Origin: JBMNOU01 sp050943215
GTDB lineage: Bacteria > Bacillota > Clostridia > Christensenellales > SZUA-584
DNA: 13,286 nt
NCBI GenBank assembly: GCA_050943215.1
Contig: JBMNOU010000048.1
Coordinates: 1-13,286 of the forward strand
Reading direction: 5' to 3'
Part shown: piece by piece, positions 6,772 to 13,265 of the stretch
Position numbering within the stretch: the first letter of the stretch is position 1
Layout: each line of letters starts with the position of its first letter
Notes under the pieces: model-generated
Database searches by the model: none
Seen by the model: the letters and a program-made list of their open reading frames with translations, nothing else
Told to the model about the DNA's origin: nothing
Position numbers and translations under genes: made by a program

Positions 6772-7338
6772 TCATTCTAGCCAGAGAGACTGGTTGCCGG
6801 TGGATACTCCTATTGCCCCGCAGGATAGTGCCTCGATGATCTGTTCTTTCCGGGTAATGAGCCCGCCTGCAATTACGGGCGTATCAACAGCTTGTGTAAA
6901 CCGTTGTATGACGTGGGGTATGATGCCTGGCATCAGCTCGACCATAGACGGTTTTGTTTTTTTTACCGTCTTTACCGCGTTGTCGAACGACGCACTGTCC
7001 ACCATGAAAAAACGCTGTATGCAGAATATTCCCTTTTCCCTTGCATATTTGATCAGCGTACTTTTTGTGCTTATGATACCGCTCGGGCCAATCCTATTTT
7101 TGACATAATCGAGCGCTTTTGCGTTGGCCGCAAGACCGTCAATCAGATCCATATGTAGAAAAACGTTGCGCTGTGCGGCAAGGACCATTGATACAAACGC
7201 CTTTGCGGAAAAGATATCGGTACCCAGCAAAAACACAGTGGGCATACGGAGCCCGAACGCATATTCCAGCGCCTGCCTGCTTTGCACTGCTGCGATAACG
7301 GGATTGTCTTTGATTGCTTCAATATATGCGTGCAACAA
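6772..7338 (-). CDS. glpP: GlpP-family glycerol-3-phosphate responsive antiterminator
   Basis: A 188-residue TIM-barrel-like regulator. In Bacillus, GlpP binds glycerol-3-phosphate and antiterminates glp transcripts. Recognisable segments are FLHMDLIDGLAAN, PSGIISTKSTLIKYA, FFMVDSASF, MVELMPGIIPHVI, TPVIAGGLI and the phosphate-binding-like GAIGVSTGN near the C-terminus. The gene is read on the minus strand. Two adjacent TTG codons (first bases 7338 and 7335) are the best starts: AAAAGGAG (7347-7354 on this strand) lies eight bases before the first, and the N-terminus LHAYIEAIKDNPVIAAV fits the family. A further upstream start would lie in the promoter. No glpF, glpK or glpD gene is in the window, so any target leader lies elsewhere. 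The gene is convergent with the carbonic-anhydrase-like gene and is probably a single-gene transcript. Confidence 0.9.
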   Translation of the reverse strand: MLHAYIEAIKDNPVIAAVQSRQALEYAFGLRMPTVFLLGTDIFSAKAFVSMVLAAQRNVFLHMDLIDGLAANAKALDYVKNRIGPSGIISTKSTLIKYAREKGIFCIQRFFMVDSASFDNAVKTVKKTKPSMVELMPGIIPHVIQRFTQAVDTPVIAGGLITRKEQIIEALSCGAIGVSTGNQSLWLE

Positions 7339-7368
7339 AAACACACTCCTTTTAAACGACTCTGGCTT

Positions 7369-7397
7369 ATTATAACATGCACAAGATATATTTACAA
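7369..7397 (-). promoter_or_regulatory. Promoter of the glpP gene
   Basis: On the minus strand TTGTAA (7397-7392) and a perfect TATAAT (7374-7369) are separated by 17 bases. Transcription would start near 7362, about 24 bases before the TTG start codon. Confidence 0.78.
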
Positions 7398-7459
7398 AAT
7401 TTATAACGGATGTTATGATAAAAAAAGGCATTTACTTAACAAACAGACGAGCACGGCCG

Positions 7460-7483
7460 GTTTTATAAATCCATCAATGGTAA
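7460..7483 (+). promoter_or_regulatory. Weak SigB-like promoter candidate before the sigma cluster
   Basis: GTTTTA (7460-7465) and TGGTAA (7478-7483), 12 bases apart, partially match the SigB consensus GTTTAA-N12-15-GGGTAT. It lies about 90 bases before the antagonist gene. Matches are imperfect (5/6 and 4/6), so this is only a candidate. Confidence 0.3.
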
Positions 7484-7572
7484 AATCTTGGATAAGCTAT
7501 TTTTATGCCTAAATCTTTTTAGAATCTATTTTGCAATAATAGATACTGATATTACCAATAAGGAGGGATACC

Positions 7573-7893
7573 ATGCTCTTTGATGCGAATTACAATGAGG
7601 TCTTAAACGAATGGGATGTGCATCTTTACGGCGAAGTAGACATATATAATGCGGATAGTTTGAAAAGCGAACTGCATTCTCTGATAGACGAAAAGAAAGC
7701 GGATATCGTTCTTGACTGCACCAACTTAAAGTATATCGATTCAACGGGGCTAGGCGTCCTAGTGAGTGCGCTTAAAAAAGTAAAAGAGGCAGAAAGGCGT
7801 ATCAGCATCGTCAACTTAAAGCCATATATCGCAAAGATATTCGTTTTGACGGGACTTGATAATGTATTTACGATTGAGGTGAACGAGACGTGA
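7573..7893 (+). CDS. Anti-sigma factor antagonist (STAS domain, RsbV/SpoIIAA-like)
   Basis: A 106-residue single STAS domain. The motif LDCTNLKYIDSTGLGVLVSA contains the conserved phosphorylatable serine, Ser57, in DSTGLG. In such switches the unphosphorylated antagonist binds the anti-sigma factor and frees the sigma factor; phosphorylation of this serine by the anti-sigma kinase reverses that. Length and fold are normal. The start has an excellent ribosome site (AGGAGGG, 7561-7567). It is first of a block with an anti-sigma-like protein and a SigB/F-type sigma factor; its stop overlaps the next start by four bases. Whether it corresponds to RsbV (stress) or SpoIIAA (sporulation) cannot be settled, as no sporulation genes flank it. 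Confidence 0.93.
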   Translation: MLFDANYNEVLNEWDVHLYGEVDIYNADSLKSELHSLIDEKKADIVLDCTNLKYIDSTGLGVLVSALKKVKEAERRISIVNLKPYIAKIFVLTGLDNVFTIEVNET

Positions 7894-8264
7894 ACGGAGA
7901 CGTGATTAAATTTTCTTTTCCCGCAAAGCCAAATTATATCCTGGCGGTTAGGCTGGCCGTTTCGGCAATCGCTGAGCGCATCGGGTTTAATATCGATGAT
8001 ATTGAAGATTTAAAAGTTGCGAGTGCGGAAGCATGTACAATGCTGTTATCCGAAAGCCCGGATATCATCGCGATCTGCATTACGGTGGACGACGGGCTGC
8101 AGATGAACTTTGATGCAGAGGGGCAAGCGCCCGGCCGTAAACCTAGCATTGATGAAGCGAGAGATCTTTCGCAATACCTTTTGGAAGCACTTGTTGACAA
8201 ATGCGAGTTTTTAAGACAGGATGACGCAGTGAGGGGCGTACGGTTTTATAAAAAGCGGCAATGA
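7890..8264 (+). CDS. Degenerate anti-sigma factor-like protein (RsbW/SpoIIAB position)
   Basis: A 124-residue protein in the place of the anti-sigma kinase. The N-terminal half matches the RsbW/SpoIIAB style (IKFSFPAKPNYILAVRL, GFNIDDIEDLKVASAEACT). The ATP-binding features appear lost: where the family has EACTN the sequence has EACTM (Met51 in place of the N-box Asn), and the G1 box DxGxG is replaced by DAEGQA (from Asp75). The gene is also somewhat short and lacks a clear ATP-lid glycine motif. It could still bind the sigma factor or antagonist without kinase activity. GTG 7890 overlaps the antagonist stop (GTGA), and GAGGTG (7875-7880) serves as ribosome site. An intact GHKL protein is encoded just after the sigma gene. 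Confidence 0.82.
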   Translation: MNGDVIKFSFPAKPNYILAVRLAVSAIAERIGFNIDDIEDLKVASAEACTMLLSESPDIIAICITVDDGLQMNFDAEGQAPGRKPSIDEARDLSQYLLEALVDKCEFLRQDDAVRGVRFYKKRQ

Positions 8265-8265
8265 T

Positions 8266-9027
8266 ATGGTTGGGGACTTGATAATGTATGATTGTTTTGG
8301 GGGTATGACTGAACAAGAGCTTTTCTCGTATTATCAGCAGAATAAAGATGATGAGCTCAGAGATTATATCTTGAAAAAATATTTATATATGGCAAAGATC
8401 GTCGCAAAAAAGTTTATCAATAGGGGCGTTGAATATGATGATCTTTTTCAGGTTGCTTCGCTGGCGCTGGTAAAAGCGTTCGACCGGTTTGAATACGACA
8501 GGGGTGTCAAGTTTATTAGCTTTGCAATGCCTACGCTGGTCGGAGAGATTAAGAATTATTTCAGGGACAAGACGCGTATGATCCGGATATCAAGGAGGGA
8601 CAGCGAACTTATAAGAAAACTTGATGAAGCCAAAGAGTATCTCGAAAGCCATCTCGGGCGAAGCGCTTTGCCCGAAGAGATCGCGGAATACCTTACGCTG
8701 TCCGTTGAGCGTGTGCTTGAATTATTGGAAATGCAAACAGGGGCATATACGGCATCGCTCGATAGTTTTATCACTGCAAACGAAGATCTAAGACTGATCA
8801 AGATGCTGGGGAACACGGATGATGCCTATGAAAAGATCGAGGACAATGATTTTATCAATTACTGCATGGGTCATCTTAACGATATCGAGAAACGGCTGAT
8901 AAGGGAACGATATGCCAATGGCAAAAGCCAGAGGGAAGTAGCGGTTTTGCTGGGCGTATCGCAGATGTATATATCGAGGAACGAACGCAAAATATTGGTA
9001 AAATTACGTAATTTATATGAAAACTAA
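8266..9027 (+). CDS. Sigma-70 family RNA polymerase sigma factor, SigB/SigF/SigG type
   Basis: A 253-residue sigma factor (247 if it starts at ATG 8284). Region 2 is clear: LKKYLYMAKIVAKKFINRGVEYDDLFQV, followed by ALVKAFDRFEYDRGVKFISFA and GEIKNYFRDKTRMIRISRR. Region 3 (LPEEIAEYLTLSVERVLELL) and the region 4 helix-turn-helix (KSQREVAVLLGVSQMYISR) follow. The SQMYISR ending and overall size are typical of the SigB/F/G group. It directs RNA polymerase to an alternative regulon. The start at 8266 lies one base after the preceding stop; ATG 8284, preceded by GGGGA, is an alternative. Its position after an antagonist and an anti-sigma-like gene matches the rsbV-rsbW-sigB and spoIIAA-AB-sigF order. 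No terminator follows; a promoter-like element begins two bases after the stop. Confidence 0.93.
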   Translation: MVGDLIMYDCFGGMTEQELFSYYQQNKDDELRDYILKKYLYMAKIVAKKFINRGVEYDDLFQVASLALVKAFDRFEYDRGVKFISFAMPTLVGEIKNYFRDKTRMIRISRRDSELIRKLDEAKEYLESHLGRSALPEEIAEYLTLSVERVLELLEMQTGAYTASLDSFITANEDLRLIKMLGNTDDAYEKIEDNDFINYCMGHLNDIEKRLIRERYANGKSQREVAVLLGVSQMYISRNERKILVKLRNLYEN

Positions 9028-9028
9028 A

Positions 9029-9053
9029 GTTTAAAAACATTTAGACCGGGTTA
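9029..9053 (+). promoter_or_regulatory. SigB-like promoter before the GHKL ATPase gene
   Basis: GTTTAA (9029-9034) matches the SigB-type -35 consensus perfectly. After 13 bases comes GGGTTA (9048-9053), which matches GGGTAT in its first four bases. It begins two bases after the sigma stop and would transcribe the ATPase gene. Confidence 0.5.
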
Positions 9054-9132
9054 TATTAATAGCAACGCATTCAGTGTAAAACAATATATGGGATAGATTG
9101 TTTTGTACAAACTTAAATGCTCTGGTGTTAAG

Positions 9133-9543
9133 ATGGCGAACGACTACCAGTATGTGTTGACGACAATTAGCGATATTAAAACGGTGACGGATCATGTGTT
9201 AAGCGGCATCGAGCAGCATATGCCGCTCAATGAATCACGCAGGTATGAGGTTGCGCTTGTGCTAAATGAACTGCTGGTTAATTGCTTTACGCATGCGGCA
9301 CCGTCTGAAACAGAGCCGGTGCTGCTCGCAGCCAGTATCATTGATGGAATTCTTAGCATACGTGTGACCGACAACGGGGACGGGTTTGAATATGAGAAAA
9401 AAATAAATGCGCTTGAAAGGCATACCGATGAAGACGGGCTTTTCAGGGAGCGCGGCAGAGGCCTGATGCTTGTAAAGGCCTTCAGCCAGGAGATAAAATA
9501 CAACCTAACAGGCAACAGTGTGGAAGTAACAATTGTATTATAA
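9133..9543 (+). CDS. Intact GHKL ATPase / anti-sigma factor-type serine kinase (RsbW-like)
   Basis: A 136-residue HATPase_c_2 domain protein. All nucleotide-binding boxes are present: N-box ELLVNCFTHA (Glu46, Asn50, His54), G1 DNGDGF (Asp80-Gly84) and G2 RERGRGLMLV (Gly108, Gly110). This is the type of kinase that binds a sigma factor and phosphorylates a STAS antagonist. ATG 9133 is chosen because the protein then begins like a normal family member; TTG 9103, with GGGATAG upstream, is an alternative giving ten more residues, and neither has a strong ribosome site. The gene sits downstream of the sigma factor rather than before it, after a SigB-like promoter. It may supply the kinase function missing from the degenerate protein at 7890-8264. 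A weak inverted repeat overlaps its 3' end; no good terminator was found. Confidence 0.9.
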   Translation: MANDYQYVLTTISDIKTVTDHVLSGIEQHMPLNESRRYEVALVLNELLVNCFTHAAPSETEPVLLAASIIDGILSIRVTDNGDGFEYEKKINALERHTDEDGLFRERGRGLMLVKAFSQEIKYNLTGNSVEVTIVL

Positions 9544-9655
9544 CAATTTGTTACATACTTTGGTTGTATTCGTAGTTTTTTTATCTCCTTGATTTAGAGG
9601 AATTTTTTTTTGTACGGAGAATTATTACTATACACGGTGGAGGATTTCGATTTAG

Positions 9656-10837
9656 ATGGCAGTCAAGCGAAAACCAAGATTAAAGTTCTTTGCGATACTC
9701 GGCGGATTTGTCGTTGTGGCCGCTGTTTTGATGATCGTGCTGCTGCGTGGGCAGCCGACTGCTGCTATCGAATGGGCCAGCACCGATTACACGGCTTATT
9801 TTGATATGCTGGTTGTCCGCAGTGAGGTCGTATACGAAGCTAAAAATTACGGCAAAACCGACTTTATTGCGAAGGAAGGCGCTCACGTCAAAACGGGGGA
9901 TCCTATCCTTGAGGTATATGAATTAGGATATAACGACGAAACATTATCCGAACTGCTTGATCTGAAAAAGACGATCATGGATTACGAAACGGGTGTCAGC
10001 AGGGCGGGGGTTATTGATACACAGCTAAATGATATCAACAACCGGATCGATTCAAAGGCAAAAGACATTCAGCAGGCCGTAGCGGGCCGGCGGTTTGCCT
10101 GTATACCTGATCTTGAGGATGAGATGGAAGTTCTTTTGGACGAGCGAACGGCGTACCTGAAAAGCGTTGCACAGCCTGACGATACGCTACGAACGTATTA
10201 CGCGAAGGAGTATGAGCTTTCTGATATGATCGCTGGATGGTGCAGCGTGCTTACAGCCGAAGAGAGTGGCATCGTCAGCTTCTATTTTGACGGATGTGAA
10301 GCGCTAATGACCAAAGACAACATAGGCAGTTTCACAAAAGAAGTGCTCGAGGAGGTAAGCGAAGGCAAGACGATTAAAACGGTCGAGCAAGACCGTGCTT
10401 ACGCACCGCTATACCGTCTTGTCAATGAAAACGATTGGTATGTGGTAACGCTTTGTGATAAAAGCATTCCGGAAATGTTTATCGGCAATGTGTTTTCCAT
10501 TGTTTTTGATGATTATTTGAAAACGCAGTATACCGGAACGGTATATGACGCAACAGAGCTTGAAGATAATGGCGGTTTTGTGTATACTATACAGATACAG
10601 GATAGCATTGGCCCGCTTTTGGGCGATAGGCGCGTGTCCGCAAAGCTATATACGGCGATGGAGGGTATGCGCGTACCGAGGTCATATGTTAAGGCAACGG
10701 ACCAGGTCAGCTATGTTGAGACTACGGAGGGTAAAATCGTTCCTGTATTTGTTATAGCGGACGATGGAGAATATGTCTTTATTCAGACATATCAGGGACA
10801 AGCTTCTCTCGAAATTGGACAGGTTCTTAAAAAATAA
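9656..10837 (+). CDS. HlyD-like membrane-anchored protein
   Basis: A 393-residue protein with a short basic N-terminus, one membrane anchor (residues about 11-30, FFAILGGFVVVAAVLMIVLL) and an extracytoplasmic remainder. Residues about 70-90 (FIAKEGAHVKTGDPILEVYE) form a lipoyl/barrel-sandwich half motif, followed by a charged, helix-forming stretch (residues about 95-190) and C-terminal beta-rich domains, including YVVTLCDKSIPEMFIGN. This is the HlyD/membrane-fusion-protein layout. Such proteins usually link inner-membrane exporters to the envelope, but no partner ABC transporter is nearby; instead it sits before yggS and sepF, a recurrent clostridial context suggesting an envelope or division role. 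The ATG is forced by an in-frame TAG immediately upstream; GGAGG (9639-9643) lies 12 bases before it, rather far. A gap of 112 bases upstream holds T-rich runs but no convincing promoter. Confidence 0.85.
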   Translation: MAVKRKPRLKFFAILGGFVVVAAVLMIVLLRGQPTAAIEWASTDYTAYFDMLVVRSEVVYEAKNYGKTDFIAKEGAHVKTGDPILEVYELGYNDETLSELLDLKKTIMDYETGVSRAGVIDTQLNDINNRIDSKAKDIQQAVAGRRFACIPDLEDEMEVLLDERTAYLKSVAQPDDTLRTYYAKEYELSDMIAGWCSVLTAEESGIVSFYFDGCEALMTKDNIGSFTKEVLEEVSEGKTIKTVEQDRAYAPLYRLVNENDWYVVTLCDKSIPEMFIGNVFSIVFDDYLKTQYTGTVYDATELEDNGGFVYTIQIQDSIGPLLGDRRVSAKLYTAMEGMRVPRSYVKATDQVSYVETTEGKIVPVFVIADDGEYVFIQTYQGQASLEIGQVLKK

Positions 10838-10864
10838 TTTATTTTTCCTGCAGGATGTAATACA

Positions 10865-11554
10865 ATGACATGTATACAAGAAAACATAAGAATTATTGAG
10901 GAAAGGATTGGTATTTGCGCGAAAAAGTCGGGAAGGAATAAAGACGACATTACGATGATAGCGGTCAGCAAGACAGTGGACGCCGGTTCGGTTGAACAGG
11001 CCGCAAAGGCCGGCATAAAGAATTTTGGCGAAAACCGCGTGCAGGAGTTTTTAAAAAAACGTGAGGTTTTAGTTAGCGCGGTTAACTGGCATATTATAGG
11101 CCCGCTGCAGCGTAATAAAGTGAAGTATATACTTGAGGATGTATATTTGCTTCACTCACTCGACAGGCTCTCTTTAGCGCAAGAAATCGAAAAACAGTGC
11201 GATAAGAAAGGCACGGAGATTTCTGCGCTTGTGCAAATCAATATTGCCAAAGAGCCGACAAAATCAGGCGTGTTTGAGGAAGACCTCGAACAGCTGTTGG
11301 AAAAGCTGTCTGTTTTGAGGAGAGTCCGCATAAAAGGGCTGATGGCGATACCGCCAATTGCGCAAAATGCGGATGATAACAGACCATATTTTGTGAGGAT
11401 GAATGTGCTTTTCAACAGGTTCAAGAGGTATTTCCCAAATAACACGTTTGAATACCTATCGATGGGTATGTCGAACGACTTTGAAGCGGCAATTGAAGAA
11501 GGCTCAAATATGGTGAGGATTGGAACGGCCGTGTTTGGAGCGAGGTCAAAATAA
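10865..11554 (+). CDS. yggS: YggS/PLPBP-family PLP homeostasis protein
   Basis: A 229-residue alanine-racemase-like TIM-barrel protein that binds pyridoxal 5'-phosphate and takes part in PLP and amino acid balance without known enzymatic activity. The PLP lysine is Lys36 in ITMIAVSKTV. Other family marks are FGENRVQEFLKKR, WHIIGPLQRNKVKYI, HSLDRL, LVQINIAKEPTKSGV, GLMAIPP and the C-terminal LSMGMSNDFEAAIEEGSNMVRIGTAVFG, which forms the phosphate-binding end. Length is typical. ATG 10865 follows AGGATG by a short spacer. It lies 27 bases after the HlyD-like gene and 21 bases before sepF, consistent with one operon; yggS next to sepF is common in Firmicutes (ylmE-ylmF in Bacillus). Confidence 0.95.
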   Translation: MTCIQENIRIIEERIGICAKKSGRNKDDITMIAVSKTVDAGSVEQAAKAGIKNFGENRVQEFLKKREVLVSAVNWHIIGPLQRNKVKYILEDVYLLHSLDRLSLAQEIEKQCDKKGTEISALVQINIAKEPTKSGVFEEDLEQLLEKLSVLRRVRIKGLMAIPPIAQNADDNRPYFVRMNVLFNRFKRYFPNNTFEYLSMGMSNDFEAAIEEGSNMVRIGTAVFGARSK

Positions 11555-11575
11555 ATATTTTGGGGGGTTTAACAG

Positions 11576-12034
11576 ATGGCAAAAGGTTTTTTCAACCGTA
11601 TCCTGGATGCGGTCGGCCTTGAAGAGGAAGAATACGAGGAAGAACAGATAATGGATGAAGACGAGAGCTTCTATGAAGAAGAATATGAGCCCGAGGAGCA
11701 AAGGGTTTTCCGTAGAAAACAGGCGAAAGTTGTTGGGTTGCCGAATGCGGCAAATAGGATGCGTATGCTTGTGTACCAGCCGTGCAGCTATGAGGAAGCC
11801 GAGTGTATCATTGATAATCTAAAAGACAGAAAGCCTGTCATTATGAACCTTGACGAACTTGATATAGAACTCGGACAAAGGATACTCGATTTTGTCGGCG
11901 GCGCCGTATATTCGCTGAACGGCGATATTAAGAAAGTGGCAAGAAGCATCTTTGTTGTTGCGCCTTCGAATGTTGATATCGCTCAAAACGTAGACGAGAG
12001 AAGCAGCAGGGACGGTTTTAGACGGTTTGATTGA
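11576..12034 (+). CDS. sepF: Cell division protein SepF
   Basis: A 152-residue SepF. The N-terminus MAKGFFNRILDAVGL is the amphipathic membrane-binding helix. A very acidic linker follows (residues about 15-43, mostly Glu, Asp and Tyr). The conserved core from about residue 50 (MLVYQPCSYEEAECIIDNL, KPVIMNLDELD, RILDFVGGAVYSLNG, IFVVAPSNVDI) forms the FtsZ-binding, ring-assembling domain. In Gram-positive bacteria SepF tethers FtsZ to the membrane and assists septum formation. ATG 11576 has a GGGGGG stretch around 11563-11568 as ribosome site. It is last of the HlyD-like/yggS/sepF run. YggT and YlmH genes, which often follow in Bacillus-like clusters, are absent; a 239-base noncoding stretch leads to divIVA instead. 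Confidence 0.96.
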   Translation: MAKGFFNRILDAVGLEEEEYEEEQIMDEDESFYEEEYEPEEQRVFRRKQAKVVGLPNAANRMRMLVYQPCSYEEAECIIDNLKDRKPVIMNLDELDIELGQRILDFVGGAVYSLNGDIKKVARSIFVVAPSNVDIAQNVDERSSRDGFRRFD

Positions 12035-12036
12035 AT

Positions 12037-12248
12037 ATTATACGCTGCATTACGCCATTATCCCCTGGAAGGCACGGACAAAAGTGCCTTCCAAAGGATA
12101 CATTTGATGAAGAATCTTAAGGAGGGCGGCCAAAAGATTCTTTTTGGTATGCTTTGAATGATAAACAGCAAAGGCGCCGGGAGACCGTGGCATGCAGCGT
12201 ATAGTCTGTTGTTTGAAGGAAATATTAAGAACTATACCTATGCTGCAT
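12037..12248 (+). ncRNA. Putative structured RNA / leader upstream of divIVA
   Basis: The 239-base gap between sepF and divIVA contains a nested fold. Arms 12037-12050 and 12192-12205 form a long closing helix, including a perfect 12-bp core (12039-12050 with 12192-12203). Inside are: a stable hairpin pairing 12067-12075 with 12084-12092, extended by 12059-12063 with 12096-12100; a 9-bp hairpin pairing 12110-12118 with 12134-12142 whose loop holds AAGGAGGG; a short CTTTG/CAAAG stem (12152-12156 with 12169-12173); and CGG-GAGA-CCG, a GNRA-type tetraloop (12178-12187). Downstream, 12231-12236 and 12242-12248 can pair with 12200-12205 and 12192-12198, competing with the closing helix. It matches no riboswitch class I could recall. 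It may be a divIVA cis-regulator or an independent small RNA. Pairings were found by eye; no folding energy or covariation was computed. Confidence 0.55.
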
Positions 12249-12273
12249 AATACCAGGGAAAGGGGAAGTCACA

Positions 12274-13152
12274 GTGTCTTTAACAGCAAAAGATATATTG
12301 GAAAAAACCTTTAAAAGATCTTTTAAAGGATATGATGAAGACGAAGTCGATAAGTTCTTAGATCAGATTATTGATGAGTTTAAGGCCCTTCAAAGCGAGA
12401 ACGAGTCTTTAAAGCAAGAGCTTGATTCTGCCAAAGAGCAGGCTAAAAAGATAAAGGAAACCGAAGAGACAATCATGCATACGCTGGTGTCCGCCCAGAA
12501 AACTTCCGAACGAATACTAAACGAAGCCGCCAGAAAGGCGGAACTTGTTATTGACAACGCAGAAACAACCGCAAAACGCAGAGCGGAACAAACGACCAGA
12601 GAACTTTCTTTGGCCGAAGCAAAGCTGGAGGAAGTTAAAAAGAGCGCGCAAAGGTTTGCTGAGAGCTATGCAAGCATGATCAATGCTGAGGCATCTTCTT
12701 TTGAAAAGATTTATCGAAGCTATTTTGGCGATATCGGTGCGATTATCGGCGGCGGGATAAACAAAGATGCGCTCGAAAGGATCGACGGGGATATTACTCA
12801 GAGTCTCAAGGAGATAGAGCCTCAGGAAACTGCGCCAAAGCCGGATCTTGATCTGACATCTGCGCCTGACCCGGAAGCAAAAAAGACGCTGCTAGAATTC
12901 AATGAGATCAACCAAGCGCTGACCGAGCTCGAAAAAGGCGACGATATTTTACAGGACAGCTATGAAGACATACAGCCGCCTAAGGCCCAAGACGAGAAGC
13001 AGCCTGGACTAGGTGGATTTAAACCAAAGTATGATGATTACTCATGGCTATATGAAAACGATGATAAACAGGACGATAATTTTGAGTTGTCTTTCAAAGA
13101 TCCGAAGGAAAAAGACGAGCTCAAATCGCTGATAGACGAGATCATCGAATAA
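12274..13152 (+). CDS. divIVA: DivIVA-domain protein
   Basis: A 292-residue DivIVA-family protein. The N-terminal membrane-curvature-binding domain is clear: LTAKDILEKTFKRSFKGY, then DEDEVDKFLDQIIDEF. A long coiled coil follows (residues about 36-135, rich in Glu, Lys, Ala and Gln). The C-terminal half (from about residue 185) is acidic, low in complexity and probably disordered, ending SLIDEIIE. DivIVA proteins mark curved membrane at septa and poles and recruit division, wall or chromosome-segregation partners. It is longer than the Bacillus protein (about 164 residues) because of the acidic tail. GTG 12274 is chosen because AGGGGA (12261-12266) lies seven bases upstream and the domain begins at once. 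The 239-base leader upstream is heavily structured. A terminator follows at 13230, so this window's divIVA is not directly joined to the next gene. Confidence 0.94.
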   Translation: MSLTAKDILEKTFKRSFKGYDEDEVDKFLDQIIDEFKALQSENESLKQELDSAKEQAKKIKETEETIMHTLVSAQKTSERILNEAARKAELVIDNAETTAKRRAEQTTRELSLAEAKLEEVKKSAQRFAESYASMINAEASSFEKIYRSYFGDIGAIIGGGINKDALERIDGDITQSLKEIEPQETAPKPDLDLTSAPDPEAKKTLLEFNEINQALTELEKGDDILQDSYEDIQPPKAQDEKQPGLGGFKPKYDDYSWLYENDDKQDDNFELSFKDPKEKDELKSLIDEIIE

Positions 13153-13229
13153 AAATGTACGATATAGGCATAAAAAAAGAGGGCCCGTTTAGGGGCGGTC
13201 AGATAGGGATTTATAATTCCTGAAAAATT

Positions 13230-13265
13230 CGGCATAGTCGTTGATATTAGGCTATGCCGTTTTTT
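13230..13265 (+). terminator. Intrinsic terminator after divIVA
   Basis: CGGCATAG (13230-13237) pairs with CTATGCCG (13252-13259), an 8-bp stem with a 14-base loop, followed by six T (13260-13265). A second, smaller hairpin (13205-13211 with 13215-13221) precedes it. Confidence 0.88.

Noticed and set aside
9526..9554. Inverted repeat GTAACAA/TTGTTAC over the GHKL stop codon as terminator
   Set aside because: It is AT-rich with no T run after it; it could be an operator but nothing supports that.
9583..9609. Terminator TCCT/AGGA hairpin with nine T after the GHKL gene
   Set aside because: The stem is only four base pairs, so it is too weak to call, although the T run is notable.
12115..12135. 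SAM-I riboswitch-like GGAGGGCGGCC
   Set aside because: Resemblance is limited to a few purines; the conserved SAM-I core pieces and following terminator are absent.
12110..12145. Hairpin with T run in the sepF-divIVA gap as an intrinsic terminator
   Set aside because: The stem is AT-rich, the loop is 15 bases and the T run is mostly part of the stem; it fits better as an internal helix of the larger fold. Partial termination cannot be excluded.
12158..12250. 30-codon open frame in the divIVA leader starting at ATG 12158
   Set aside because: There is no ribosome site before it and it overlaps the paired arms of the putative RNA; an uncoupled leader peptide seems less likely.
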